DNA of 64,000 bases from Pelomonas sp. SE-A7 (GTDB lineage Bacteria > Pseudomonadota > Gammaproteobacteria > Burkholderiales > Burkholderiaceae_C). The stretch covers positions 558,001 to 622,000 of the forward strand of contig NZ_JAUASW010000001.1 of the NCBI RefSeq assembly GCF_030345705.1, written 5' to 3'. The position numbers and the translations under genes were made by a program. Shown piece by piece: positions 51,401 to 60,102 of the stretch. A model generated the notes under the pieces. It had not been told where the DNA came from. It did not search any database and saw nothing but the letters and a program-made list of their open reading frames with translations. The first letter of the stretch is position 1. Each line of letters begins with the position of its first letter.

Positions 51401-54400
51401 GCGGCCAGGTCATCGGTCTGCAGACCCTTGATCTGGTCGGTGCTGAGCGCCGTGACCGTGGATGAGGCCATGGCCTTGAACTGATCGCTGGTGAAGGCGT
51501 TCAGCTTGTCCGTGGCCAGGCCCTGGATCTGCGCCGAGGTCAGCGTGTTCACCTGGACCGTGGTCATCGAGCCGAGCTGGTCGGTGGTCAGGGCGGCGAG
51601 CTGGTCGCTGGTCAGGGCCCGCAGCGTGGTGGTGCTGATGGCACGCAGGTCATCGGTCTCCAGCTTGGCCATCTGGTCGGTCCGTAGGCCGACGATCTGG
51701 TTGCTGCCGAGCGACGAGAACTGGGCCGTGTTCAGGGCCACCACCTCGTCGGTGGTCATGGCCGCGAGCTGGGCCGAGCTCAGTCCCTTGATGCCGGCGG
51801 TCGAGATGGCCGCCACATCGTCGGTCTGCATGGTCTTGACCTGGTCGGTGGTCAGCGCGGCGATCTGGGACGAGCCGAGCACCTTGACCTGGTCGGAACC
51901 CAGGGCGTTCAGGTCATCGCTCTGCAGGCCGGCCATCTGGGTCGTGGTCAGCGAGCTGACCTGGGCCGTCGTGAGCGCGCCGATCTGGTCGGAGTTCAGC
52001 GCCGCCAGCTGGTCGGTGCCCAGGGCACGCAGGGCCGTCGTGTTCAGGGCCCGCAGGTCATCGGTCTCCAGCTTGGCCATCTGGTCGGTCGACAGTCCCT
52101 TGACCTGCGAGCTGGTCAGCGCCGCGGCCTGGGCCGTGGTCAGGGCCCGGATGTCGTCCGTCGACAGGGCGCCGAGCAGGTTGACCGGCGTGGTCGCCAG
52201 CGTCGCCACCTGGGCGGTGGTCAGCTGCGCGACCTGGTCGCTGGTCAGGGCGGCGAACTGGTCGCTGGAGAACTTGGCCAGGGCCGCCGTGTTGATCGCC
52301 CTCAGGTCATCGCTTTCCAACTTGACGATCTGGTCGGTCCTCAGGCCCGCCACCTGGTTGGTGCCGAGCGCCGCCACCTGGGCCGTGCCCAGGGCCACGA
52401 TCTCGTCGGTCGTCAGCGCGCCGATCTGGTCGGTGCCCAGGCCCTTGATGCCGGCGGTGGACACCGCGGCCAGGTCGGCCGTCTGCAGCGTCTTGACCTG
52501 GTCGGTGGTCAGCGCGGCAATCGAGGCGGAGCCCAGGGACTTGAACTGGTCGGAAGTGAAGGCGTTCAGGTCGTCACTGACCAGACCCTGGATCTGGGTC
52601 GAGGTCAGGGCATTGACCTGGGCCGTGGTCATGGAGGCCAGCTGGTCGGAGCCCAGGGCGCCGAGCTGGTCGGTGCCCAGCGAGCGCAGGGCGCCGGTGG
52701 CGATGGCCCGCAGGTCATCGGTCTCCAGCTTGGCCATCTGGTCGGTGCGCAGGCCCAGCACCTGGGCCGAGCCGAGGCTGCTGACCTGGGCGGTGTTCAG
52801 CGCCACCACCTCGTCCGTGGTCATGGCCGCAATCTGCGCCGAGCTCAGGCCCTTGACGCCGGCGGTCGTGATGGCCGTCAGGTCGTCGGTCTGCAGGGCC
52901 TTGATCTGGTCGGTCGTCAGCGCCCCGACCTGGGCCGAGCTCAGGACCTTGAACTGGTCCGTGGTCATCGCCGTCAGGTCATCGGTCTGCAGGCCGGCCA
53001 CCTGGGCCGTGGTCAGCGAGCTGACCTGGGCCGTGGTCAGGGCGCCGATCTGGTCGGAGTTCAGTGCCGCCAGCTGGTCGGTGCCGAAGGCCTTGATCGC
53101 CGAGGTGCTGATGGCGCGCAGGTCATCGGTCTCGAGCTTGGCGACCTGGTCGGTCGACAGGCCCTTGATCTGCGTGCTGGTCAGCGCCGCGGCCTGGGCC
53201 GTTGTCAGTGCGCGCACGTCGTCGGTGGACAGGGCCCCGAGCTGGTTGGCCGGCGTCGTGGCCAGGCCGGCCACCTGGGCGGTGGTCAGCTGCGAGACCT
53301 GGTCGCTGGTCAGCGCGGCGAACTGGTCGGTGTTGAACTTGGCAAGGGCTGCGGTGCTGATGGCACGCAGGTCGTCGCTCTCGATCTTGATGATCTGGTC
53401 GGTGCGCAGGCCGGCCACCTGGTTGGTGCCCAGGGCGGCGAACTGCGCGGTCGTCAGCGCCTTGACCTCGTCGGTCGTCAGCGCCTCGATCTGGGCGGTG
53501 CTGAAGCCGCGGATGCCGGCAGTGGACAGCACGGCCAGGTCATCGGTCTGCAGCGACTTGACCTGGTCGGTGGTCATCGCGGCCACCGTGGCCGAGGCCA
53601 TGGCCTTGAACTGATCGGTGTTGAACGCGTTCAGCTTGTCCGTGGCCAGGCCCTGGATCTGCGACGAGGTCAGCGAGTTGACCTGGATCGTGGTCATCGA
53701 GGCCAGCTGATCCGAGGTCAGCGCGCCGAGCTGGTCGCTGCCCAGCGCACGCAGAGCACCGGTGCCGATGGCCCGCAGGTCATCGGTCTCCAGCTTGGCC
53801 ATCTGGTCAGTGCGCAGGCCGGCCACCTGGGCCGAGCCCAGGGTGTTGACCTGGGCCGTGCTCAGGGCCACCACCTCATCCGTGGTCATGGCGGCGATCT
53901 GGGCCGAGTTCAGGCCCTTGACGCCCGCGGTCGAGATGGCCGCCAGGTCGTCCGTGGCCATGGCTTTGACCTGGTCGGTCGTCAGCGCGCCGATCTGGGC
54001 CGAGGTCAGGACCTTGAATTGGTCGGTCACCAGGGCACGCAGGTCATCGCTGTTCAGACCGGCCACCTGGGCCGTGGTCAGCGACACGACCTGGCCCGTG
54101 GTCAGGGCGCCGATCTGGTCGGAATTCAGCGCGGCGAGCTGGTCGGTGCCGAAGGCCTTGACCGCCACCGTGCTGATGGCACGCAGGTCGTCGGTCTCGA
54201 GCTTGGCGACCTGGTCGGTCGACAGGCCCTTGATCTGCGAGCTGGTCAGCGCCGCGGCTTGCGCCGTGGTCAGTGCCTTGATGTCGTCGGTCGAGAAGGC
54301 GCCGAGCTGGTTGGCCGGCGTGGTGGCCAGGGCCGCCACCTGGGCGGTGGTCAGCTGGGACACCTGGTCGCTGGTCAGTGCCGCCACCTGATCGGACGAC

Positions 54401-57400
54401 ATCTTGGACAGCGAACTGGTGCTGATGGCACGCAGGTCGTCGCTCTCCAGCTTGATGATCTGGTCGGTGCGCAGGCCCTGGACCTGGGCGGTGCTCAGCG
54501 TGGCGAACTGGGCCGTGCCCATGGCGACGACCTCGTCGGTCGTCAGCGCGGCGATCTGGGCCGAGCTCAGGCCCTTGATGCCGGCGGTCGAGATGGCCGC
54601 CACATCGTCGGTCTGCATCTTGACGATCTGGTCGGTCGCGATGGCCGCGATCTGACCGGAGCTCATGTTCTTGAACTGGTCGGTCGTGAAGGCGTTCAGG
54701 TCGTCGCTGACCAGGCCCTGGATCTGGGTCGAGGTCAGGGCGTTGACCTGGGTCGTGGTCATCGCGGCCAGCTGGTCGGAGCCCAGGGCGCCGAGCTGGT
54801 CGGTACCCAGCGCACGCAGGGCGCCGGTGTTGAGGGCACGCAGGTCGTCGGTTTCCAGCTTGGCCATCTGGTCGGTGCGCAGTCCGGCCACCTGGGCGCT
54901 GCCCATGGCGGCGTACTGGGCCGTGGTCATGGCCACGATCTCATCCGTGGTCATGGCCGTGACCTGGGCCGAGTTCAGGCCCTTGATGCCGGCAGTCGAG
55001 ATGGCCGCCACGTCATCGGTCTGCATGGTCTTGACCTGGTCGGTCGTCAGCGCACCGATCTGGGTCGAGGTCAGGGAACGGACCTGGTCGCTGACCAGGG
55101 CGTTCAGGTCGTCGCTGTTCAGGCCGGCCACCTGGGCCGTGGTCAGCGACACGACCTGGGCCGTGGTCAGGGAACCGATCTGGTCGGAGTTCAGGGCGGC
55201 CAGTTGGTCGGTGCCGAAGGCCTTGACCGAAGCCGTGCTGATGGCCCGCAGGTCGTCGGTCTCCAGCTTGGCGACCTGGTCGGTGCCCAGGCCCTTGATC
55301 TGCGAGCTGGTCAGCGCGGCGGCCTGGGCCGTGGTCAGGGCCTTGATGTCGTCGGTCGAGAAGGCGCCGAGCTGGTTGGCCGGCGTGGTGGCCAGGGCCG
55401 CCACCTGGGCGGTGGTCAGCTGGGAGACCTGGTCGCTGGTCAGCGCGGCGATCTGGTCGGAGCTGAGCTTGGACAGCACGGCCGTGTTGATGGCGCGCAG
55501 GTCATCGCTTTCGAGCTTGATGATCTGGTCGGTGCGCAGGCCCGCCAACTGGGCAGAACCCATGGCGGCGAACTGGGCCGTGGTCATGGCCACGACTTCG
55601 TCCGTGGTCAGCGCAGCGACCTGGGTCGAGCTCAAGCCCTTGACGCCGGCGCTCGAGATCGCCGCCAGGTCGTCGGTCTGCATCTTGACGATCTGGTCGG
55701 TCGCGATGGCCGCGATCTGACCCGAGCTCATGTTCTTGAACTGGTCGGTCGTGAAGGCGTTCAGGTCGTCGCTGACCAGACCCTGGATCTGGGTCGAGGT
55801 CAGGGCGTTGACCTGGGTCGTGGTCATCGCGGCCAACTGGTCGGAACCCAGCGCGCCGAGCTGGTCGGTGCCCAGCGAACGCAGGGTGCCGGTGCCGATG
55901 GCGCGCAGGTCATCGGTCTCCAGCTTGGCCATCTGGTCGGTGCGCAGGCCCGCCACCTGGGCGGAACTCAGCGCGGCGAACTGGGCCGTGCCCATGGCCA
56001 CGACTTCGTCCGTGGTCAGTGCAGCGATCTGGGCCGAGTTCAGGCCCTTGATGCCGGCGGTCGAGATGGCTGCCAGGTCATCGGTCTGCAGGGTCTTGAT
56101 CTGGTCGGTCGCGATGGCCGCGATCTGACCGGAACTCATGTTCTTGAACTGGTCGGTCGTGAAGGCGTTCAGGTCATCGCTGACCAGACCCTGGATCTGG
56201 GTCGAGGTCAGGGCGTTGACCTGGGTCGTGCTCATCGCCGCCAACTGGTCGGAACCCAGGGCGCCGAGCTGGTCGGTGCCCAGCGAACGCAGGGCGCCGG
56301 TGTTGATGGCGCGCAGGTCGTCGGTCTCCAGCTTGGCCATCTGGTCGGTGCGCAGGCCGGCAACCTGGGTGCTGCCCATGGCGGCGAACTGGGCCGTGGT
56401 CATGGCGCGGATCTCGTCCGTCGTCATGGCCGCGACCTGGGCCGAGCCGAAGCCCTTGACGCCGGCGGTGGAGATCGCCGCGAGGTCGTCGGTCTGCAGG
56501 GCCTTGACCTGGTCGGTCGTCAGCGCGCCGACCTGGGCCGAGGTGAGGACCTTGAACTGGTCGGTCACCAGGGCGTTCAGGTCGTCGGTATTCAGGCCGG
56601 CCACCTGGGCCGTGCCCAGCGACACGACCTGGGCCGTGGTCAGGGCGCCGATCTGGTCGGAATTCAGGGCGGCCAGCTGGTCGGTGGCGAAGGCCTTGAT
56701 GGCGCCGGTGCTGATGGCACGCAGGTCATCGGTCTCGAACTTGGCCACCTGGTCGGTGGCCAGGCCCTTGATCTGGGCCGAGGTCAGTGCCGCGGCCTGG
56801 GCCGTGGTCAGGGCCTTGATGTCGTCGGTCGAGAACGAGCCGATCTGGTTGACCGGCGTGGTGGCCAGGGCCGCCACCTGAGCGGTGGTCAGCGCAGCGA
56901 CCTGGTCGCTGGTCAGCGCGGCCGTCTGGTCCGACGTCAGCTTGGACAGGGCGCCGGTGCTCAGCGCACGCAGGTCGTCGCTCTCCAGCTTGATGATCTG
57001 GTCGGTGCGCAGGCCTGCCACCTGGCCCGAGGTCAGGGCGGCGAACTGGGCCGTGGTCATGGCCACGATTTCGTCGGTGGTCAGGGCGGCGATCTGGTCG
57101 GAGCCGAAGCCACGCACGCCGGCGGTCGAGATGGCCGCCAGGTCGTCGGTCTGCAGCTTGGCGATCTGATCGGTGCTCAGCGACGCGACGGTGGACGAGG
57201 CCATCGCCTTGAACTGGTCGCTGGTGAAGGCGTTCAGGTCGTCGGAGGCCAGGCCCTTGATCTGGGTCGAGGTCAGCGAATTGACCTGGGCCGTGGTCAT
57301 CGCGGCCAGCTGGTCACTGGTGAGGGCGCCGAGCTGGTCGCTGCCGAGAGCCCGCAGCGCCGAGGTATTCAGCGCGCGCAGGTCATCGGTTTCCAGCTTG

Positions 57401-59706
57401 GCCATCTGGTCGGTACGCAGGCCCTGCACCTGGGCGCTGCCCAGGGCGGCCATCTGCTGGGTGCTCAGACCCACGACTTCGTCGGTCGTCAGTGCAGCCA
57501 GCTGGGCCGAGTTCAGGCCCTTGATACCAGCGGTGGAGATTGCGGCCACGTCGTCCGTGGTCATGGTCTTGAGCTGGTCGGTCGTCAGGGCGCCGATCTG
57601 GGTCGAGGTCAGGACCTTGACCTGGTCGGTCACCAGGGCGTTCAGGTCATCGCTGTTGAGGCCGGCCACCTGGGTGGTGGTCAGCGAGACCACCTGGGCC
57701 GTGCTCAGCGCGCCCATCTGGTCGGAGTTCAGGGCCGCCAGCTGGTCGGTGCCGAGGGCCTTGATGGTGCCGGTATTGATGGCGCGCAGGTCGTCGGTCT
57801 CGAGCTTGGCGACCTGGTCGGTGCCGAGGGCCTTGATCTGGGCCGAGGTCAGCGCCGCGGCCTGGGCCGTGGTCAGCGCGCGGATGTCGTCGGTCGAGAA
57901 GGCACCGAGCTGGTTGACCGGCGTGGTGGCCAGGGCCGCGATCTGGGCGGTGGTCAACGAGGCAACCTGGTCACTGGTCAGGGCAGCGACCTGGTCGGAG
58001 CTCAGCTTGGACAGGGCGCCGGTGTTGATGGCGCGCAGGTCATCGCTTTCGAGCTTGATGATCTGGTCGGTGCGCAGGCCGCTCAGCTGGGCCGAGGTCA
58101 TGGCCGCGAACTGGGCCGTGCTCATGGCTTGGATCTCGTCGGTCGTCATCGCCTCGACCTGGGCCGAAGTCAGGCCGCGCACGCCGGCCGTGGAGACGGC
58201 GGCCAGATCGGCCGTCTGCATGGTCTTGACCTGGTCCGTGGTCAGGGCGCCGATGGTCGACGAGCCCATGGACTTGAACTGGTCGGTCGTGAAGGCGTTC
58301 AGATCATCGCTGACCAGGCCCTGGATCTGGGTCGAGCTCAGGGCGTTGACCTGGGCCGTGGTCAGGCTGCCGATCTGGTCGGAACCCAGGGCGCCGAGCT
58401 GGTCGGTCGACAGCGAGCGCAGGGCGGCCGTGCCGATGGCCCGCAGGTCGTCGGTTTCCAGCTTGCCCATCTGGTCGGTGCGCAGGCCGGCCACCTGGGC
58501 CGAGCCCAGAGCCGCCACCTGCTGCGTGGCCAGGGCCACCACTTCGTCGGTGGTCAGTGCAGCGATCTGGGCCGATGTCAGGCCCTTGATGCCGGCGGTG
58601 GAGATGGCGGCCAGGTCGTCGGACTGCAGCTTGGCCACCTGGTCCGTCGTGATGGCACCGACCTGCGTCGAGGTCAGGATCTTGAACTGGTCGGTCGTGA
58701 AGGCGTTCAGGTCATCGCTGGCCATGGCCGCGATCTGGCCGGTGGTCAGGGCCACCACCTGGGCGGTGGTCAGCACCGCGGTCTGGTCCGAGGTCAGGGC
58801 GGCGAATTGGTCGCTGCTCAAAGCACGAAGCGCGCTCGTGTTGAGCGCGCGCAGGTCGTCGGTTTCGAGCTTGGCAATCTGGTCGGTCCTGAGGCCCGCC
58901 ACCTGGGCCGATCCCAGTGCATTGAACTGGGCCGTTCCCATCGCCGTGATTTCGTCCGTTCGCAATGCAGCGATCTGGGCGGACGTCAGCCCCTTGACCG
59001 CAGCGCTGTTGAGCGCCGCCAGGTCGTCGGTCTGCAAGGCCTTGATCTGGTCGGTGCCCAGACCGGCCACCTGGGCCGAGCCCAGGGTCTTGAACTGGTC
59101 GCTGGTCAGCGCATTCAGGTCGTCGGTGGTCAGATTGGCCAACTGGCCGGTCGTCAGCGATACGACCTGGGCCGTGGTCAGCGAGGCGATCTGGTCGGAG
59201 CCCAGGGCGCCGAGCTGGTCGGTGCGCAGGGCGCGCAGCGCGCCGGTATTCAGGGCCCGCAGGTCATCGGTTTCCAGCTTGGCGATCTGGTCGGTCGTCA
59301 GGCCCGTCATCTGGGCCGAGCCGAAGGACTTGAACTGGTCGCTGTTCAGCGAATTGAGGTCGTCGGTGTTGAGGCCGCTGATCTGCGACGTCGTCAGCGA
59401 GGACACCTGGCTGGTGGTCAGGGCGCCGAACTGGTCGGAATTCAGCGCGCCGAGCTTGTCGGTGCTGATGGCACGCAGGGCGGTCGAACTGAGAACCCGC
59501 AGGTCTTCGGTCTGGAACTTGGCGATCTGGTCGCTGGACAGCGAGGTGATCGCGAAGGTTCCGAGCGTGCGGACCTGGTTGGTGGTCAGCGCCGCAATCT
59601 GGTCGGAGTTGAAGGCTGCCCAGTCTTCCGTCGTCAGCTTGCTCAAAGTGCTCGTCGACAGGGTGGCGATCTGAGCAGTCGAGAGGCTGGTAATGATTGA
59701 GGCCAT
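48412..59706 (-). CDS. Giant octapeptide-repeat protein (3,764 residues) with C-terminal calcium-binding type I secretion domain
   Basis: This is an unrecognised giant protein. Residues 1-3530 are an unbroken array of 439 short units with consensus [T/S/G/N]-[T/S]-[D/A/S]-[Q/D]-[I/V/L]-x-[A/G]-[L/I/M]. 433 units have 8 residues and 6 have 11 (ATTPVNQLGAF type). Residues 3531-3764 start LATPIVLDLDGNGIQ and carry several EF-hand-like loops (DLNHDGKVDSGKELFG, DVNHDGKLDVLD, DKNHDGVSDAGE), the kind of C-terminal domain found in RTX-type type I secretion substrates. There is no Sec signal peptide; the array begins at residue 1. Cys is absent from the array and Trp nearly so. The export system at 27.4-32.3 kb is the likely exporter. 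Function (adhesin or surface layer) is inferred. Confidence 0.9.
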   Translation of the reverse strand: MASIITSLSTAQIATLSTSTLSKLTTEDWAAFNSDQIAALTTNQVRTLGTFAITSLSSDQIAKFQTEDLRVLSSTALRAISTDKLGALNSDQFGALTTSQVSSLTTSQISGLNTDDLNSLNSDQFKSFGSAQMTGLTTDQIAKLETDDLRALNTGALRALRTDQLGALGSDQIASLTTAQVVSLTTGQLANLTTDDLNALTSDQFKTLGSAQVAGLGTDQIKALQTDDLAALNSAAVKGLTSAQIAALRTDEITAMGTAQFNALGSAQVAGLRTDQIAKLETDDLRALNTSALRALSSDQFAALTSDQTAVLTTAQVVALTTGQIAAMASDDLNAFTTDQFKILTSTQVGAITTDQVAKLQSDDLAAISTAGIKGLTSAQIAALTTDEVVALATQQVAALGSAQVAGLRTDQMGKLETDDLRAIGTAALRSLSTDQLGALGSDQIGSLTTAQVNALSSTQIQGLVSDDLNAFTTDQFKSMGSSTIGALTTDQVKTMQTADLAAVSTAGVRGLTSAQVEAMTTDEIQAMSTAQFAAMTSAQLSGLRTDQIIKLESDDLRAINTGALSKLSSDQVAALTSDQVASLTTAQIAALATTPVNQLGAFSTDDIRALTTAQAAALTSAQIKALGTDQVAKLETDDLRAINTGTIKALGTDQLAALNSDQMGALSTAQVVSLTTTQVAGLNSDDLNALVTDQVKVLTSTQIGALTTDQLKTMTTDDVAAISTAGIKGLNSAQLAALTTDEVVGLSTQQMAALGSAQVQGLRTDQMAKLETDDLRALNTSALRALGSDQLGALTSDQLAAMTTAQVNSLTSTQIKGLASDDLNAFTSDQFKAMASSTVASLSTDQIAKLQTDDLAAISTAGVRGFGSDQIAALTTDEIVAMTTAQFAALTSGQVAGLRTDQIIKLESDDLRALSTGALSKLTSDQTAALTSDQVAALTTAQVAALATTPVNQIGSFSTDDIKALTTAQAAALTSAQIKGLATDQVAKFETDDLRAISTGAIKAFATDQLAALNSDQIGALTTAQVVSLGTAQVAGLNTDDLNALVTDQFKVLTSAQVGALTTDQVKALQTDDLAAISTAGVKGFGSAQVAAMTTDEIRAMTTAQFAAMGSTQVAGLRTDQMAKLETDDLRAINTGALRSLGTDQLGALGSDQLAAMSTTQVNALTSTQIQGLVSDDLNAFTTDQFKNMSSGQIAAIATDQIKTLQTDDLAAISTAGIKGLNSAQIAALTTDEVVAMGTAQFAALSSAQVAGLRTDQMAKLETDDLRAIGTGTLRSLGTDQLGALGSDQLAAMTTTQVNALTSTQIQGLVSDDLNAFTTDQFKNMSSGQIAAIATDQIVKMQTDDLAAISSAGVKGLSSTQVAALTTDEVVAMTTAQFAAMGSAQLAGLRTDQIIKLESDDLRAINTAVLSKLSSDQIAALTSDQVSQLTTAQVAALATTPANQLGAFSTDDIKALTTAQAAALTSSQIKGLGTDQVAKLETDDLRAISTASVKAFGTDQLAALNSDQIGSLTTAQVVSLTTAQVAGLNSDDLNALVSDQVRSLTSTQIGALTTDQVKTMQTDDVAAISTAGIKGLNSAQVTAMTTDEIVAMTTAQYAAMGSAQVAGLRTDQMAKLETDDLRALNTGALRALGTDQLGALGSDQLAAMTTTQVNALTSTQIQGLVSDDLNAFTTDQFKNMSSGQIAAIATDQIVKMQTDDVAAISTAGIKGLSSAQIAALTTDEVVAMGTAQFATLSTAQVQGLRTDQIIKLESDDLRAISTSSLSKMSSDQVAALTSDQVSQLTTAQVAALATTPANQLGAFSTDDIKALTTAQAAALTSSQIKGLSTDQVAKLETDDLRAISTVAVKAFGTDQLAALNSDQIGALTTGQVVSLTTAQVAGLNSDDLRALVTDQFKVLTSAQIGALTTDQVKAMATDDLAAISTAGVKGLNSAQIAAMTTDEVVALSTAQVNTLGSAQVAGLRTDQMAKLETDDLRAIGTGALRALGSDQLGALTSDQLASMTTIQVNSLTSSQIQGLATDKLNAFNTDQFKAMASATVAAMTTDQVKSLQTDDLAVLSTAGIRGFSTAQIEALTTDEVKALTTAQFAALGTNQVAGLRTDQIIKIESDDLRAISTAALAKFNTDQFAALTSDQVSQLTTAQVAGLATTPANQLGALSTDDVRALTTAQAAALTSTQIKGLSTDQVAKLETDDLRAISTSAIKAFGTDQLAALNSDQIGALTTAQVSSLTTAQVAGLQTDDLTAMTTDQFKVLSSAQVGALTTDQIKALQTDDLTAITTAGVKGLSSAQIAAMTTDEVVALNTAQVSSLGSAQVLGLRTDQMAKLETDDLRAIATGALRSLGTDQLGALGSDQLASMTTAQVNALTSTQIQGLVSDDLNAFTSDQFKSLGSASIAALTTDQVKTLQTADLAAVSTAGIKGLGTDQIGALTTDEIVALGTAQVAALGTNQVAGLRTDQIVKLESDDLRAINTAALAKFSSDQFAALTSDQVAQLTTAQVATLATTPVNLLGALSTDDIRALTTAQAAALTSSQVKGLSTDQMAKLETDDLRALNTTALRALGTDQLAALNSDQIGALTTAQVSSLTTTQMAGLQSDDLNALGSDQVKVLGSSQIAALTTDQVKTMQTDDVAAISTAGIKGLSSAQLAAMTTDEVVALNTAQFSSLGSNQIVGLRTDQMAKLETDDLRAISTTTLRALTSDQLAALTTDQLGSMTTVQVNTLTSAQIQGLATDKLNAFTSDQFKAMASSTVTALSTDQIKGLQTDDLAALSTAGVKGFSSAQIEALRTDEIVALTTAQVSTLSSAQIAGLRTDQIIKLESDDLRSLSTSALSKFTTDQFAALTSDQIGQLSTAQIVSLTSQQLTSLSTDDIRALTTAQAAAMTTAQVKGLSSDQMAKLETDDLRAINTAALRGLGTDQLAGLTTDQLSALTTAQVVSLTNAQVAGLTTDKLNALTSDQFKALSSGQVGGLSTDQVKALQTDDLAAINSAALRGLSSTQIGVLTTDEIVAMNTAQYASLTSAQVAGLRTDQIAKLETDDLRAIASSSLAKFGTDQLGALGSDQIASLTTAQVNALTSTQIQGLVSDDLNAFTSDQFKSMTSNQIAAISTDQAKALQTDDLAAISTAGLRGMSSDQLGALRTDEIEAMTTAQFASLTTNQVAGLRTDQIAKLETDDLRALSTGALSKLSTDQFVAFSSDQVASLTNGQVASITSAQVTAMGSDDLNALSTAQFGALTATQVAGISNTMMAKLETDDLRSISVFGIRALATDQLNSLTTDQVNALTGLQVSVLTSTQIQGWATDDVQSLRSDQVASLTSAQIGFMSSDQIKTFSTDDIRALGTSGIKGLASEDLSALSSDQIGAMTSAQLGSLSTAQVIGIGTDDIDNIGTDALRGLSTAALHALGTDQFLAFTSDQIGSFTTAQITAITTDQLHAITTDEIGAFGSAQIAAFSSTQVGALTTDQLRRFDSDDIHALTTAQMAGITTDQIRSLTTDQIDGLDSQDIAKMNMTQVGAFTSDQIASMDGGQLDALWLATPIVLDLDGNGIQTLSAAHGVSFDLNGTGNAQKWGWVGGNDGLLVMDLNHDGKVDSGKELFGTGTVLANGQHAANGYQAMAALDVNHDGKLDVLDAGFKDLKVWVDKNHDGVSDAGELLDLSSLGIVELDLNAKAGTATDNGNLIGLVSGYKTADGKTHEMADVWFAKDVKPEAAPAEAKVTVHDVLAPPPGNVLGEASASTNFAPPAPPVLSHLTPHKRLDDDERLPPLI
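49117..59706 (-). repeat. Coding array of 439 units of 24 bp with 408-bp and 1,065-bp higher-order periods
   Basis: The array spans 10,590 bases, which equals 433 x 24 plus 6 x 33. Units are grouped in blocks of 17 (136 residues, 408 bp) in which ETDDLRA, a second DDLNA and a third DDLAA recur at units 2, 8 and 12 and TDE at unit 15. The six 33-bp units mark a larger period: the motif GTTGACC/GTTGGCC occurs at 52180, 53245, 54310, 55375, 56848 and 57913. All intervals are exactly 1,065 bp, except one of 1,473 (1,065 + 408). Confidence 0.95.
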
Positions 59707-60102
59707 CTTTAACTCACTTGGTTCATTGTTGAATTGCCACCCGGGGATGGCATCTTCGACGCGTATCTCATCGGCGCCTGGTCATGCGCCCTGTCTTCAT
59801 TTGGGACGGCCGTTTGCGCAATAGCTTGCACAGCGAGCCTTCCCGCTTCATTCGGTTTTCGGCCCCCATGCCCGGAACTTGAGCATAAAGGACGACCCCC
59901 AGCAAAACCGTACGCCGCTGCTATAAGAATGGGCAATTCAGGGCGAAGGACGGACCGGTTGCAGGGTCTGTCCATGCTAGGGGCGGGGGCCGCAAGCAAA
60001 GTTTGCAAAAGATGGCGCAAAACTTGGCTGTTTTTCGCATGAGGGGCCAGAAACTGAGAGTTAAATCACGCTGCGCCGGAATTGGGACCGGCCTGGCCGC
60101 CC
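59707..60102. promoter_or_regulatory. Divergent intergenic region of 396 bases
   Basis: This gap separates the giant repeat gene (minus) from a glycosyltransferase gene (plus). It is clearly more A/T-rich than its surroundings, especially 59880-60075. It must hold both promoters, but I found no convincing -35/-10 pair. It contains the palindrome GCAAAGTTTGC (59996-60006) and a TATAAG (plus strand, about 59922). The ribosome site of the giant gene is weak (GTGAG before TTAAAG). Two open frames inside it do not look like genes. Confidence 0.5.

Noticed and set aside
54019..59700. A 1,893-codon open frame on the plus strand opposite the giant gene, and similar ones at 48232-51465 and 51491-53614
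   Set aside because: The 24-bp repeat is a multiple of three and lacks stops on the opposite strand, so each antisense frame stays open automatically. The C-terminal domain outside the array is meaningful only on the minus strand.
49117..59706. CRISPR-like or satellite interpretation of the 24-bp repeats
   Set aside because: There are no spacers; repeats are contiguous, codon-aligned and mostly differ in ways that keep the octapeptide pattern, so it is a coding array.
49117..59706. TAL-effector-like or pentapeptide-repeat protein
   Set aside because: TAL repeats are 33-35 residues with a hypervariable pair and pentapeptide repeats have a five-residue A(D/N)LxX period; here the unit is eight residues.
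59709..60042. Two overlapping open frames (about 100 codons each) in the divergent gap before the glycosyltransferase
   Set aside because: They have no family-like features, no ribosome sites, and lie in an A/T-rich region that must contain promoters.
60026..60042. Sigma-54-like TGGC...CGC before the glycosyltransferase at 60103
   Set aside because: The GG to GC spacing is 9 instead of 10 bases.
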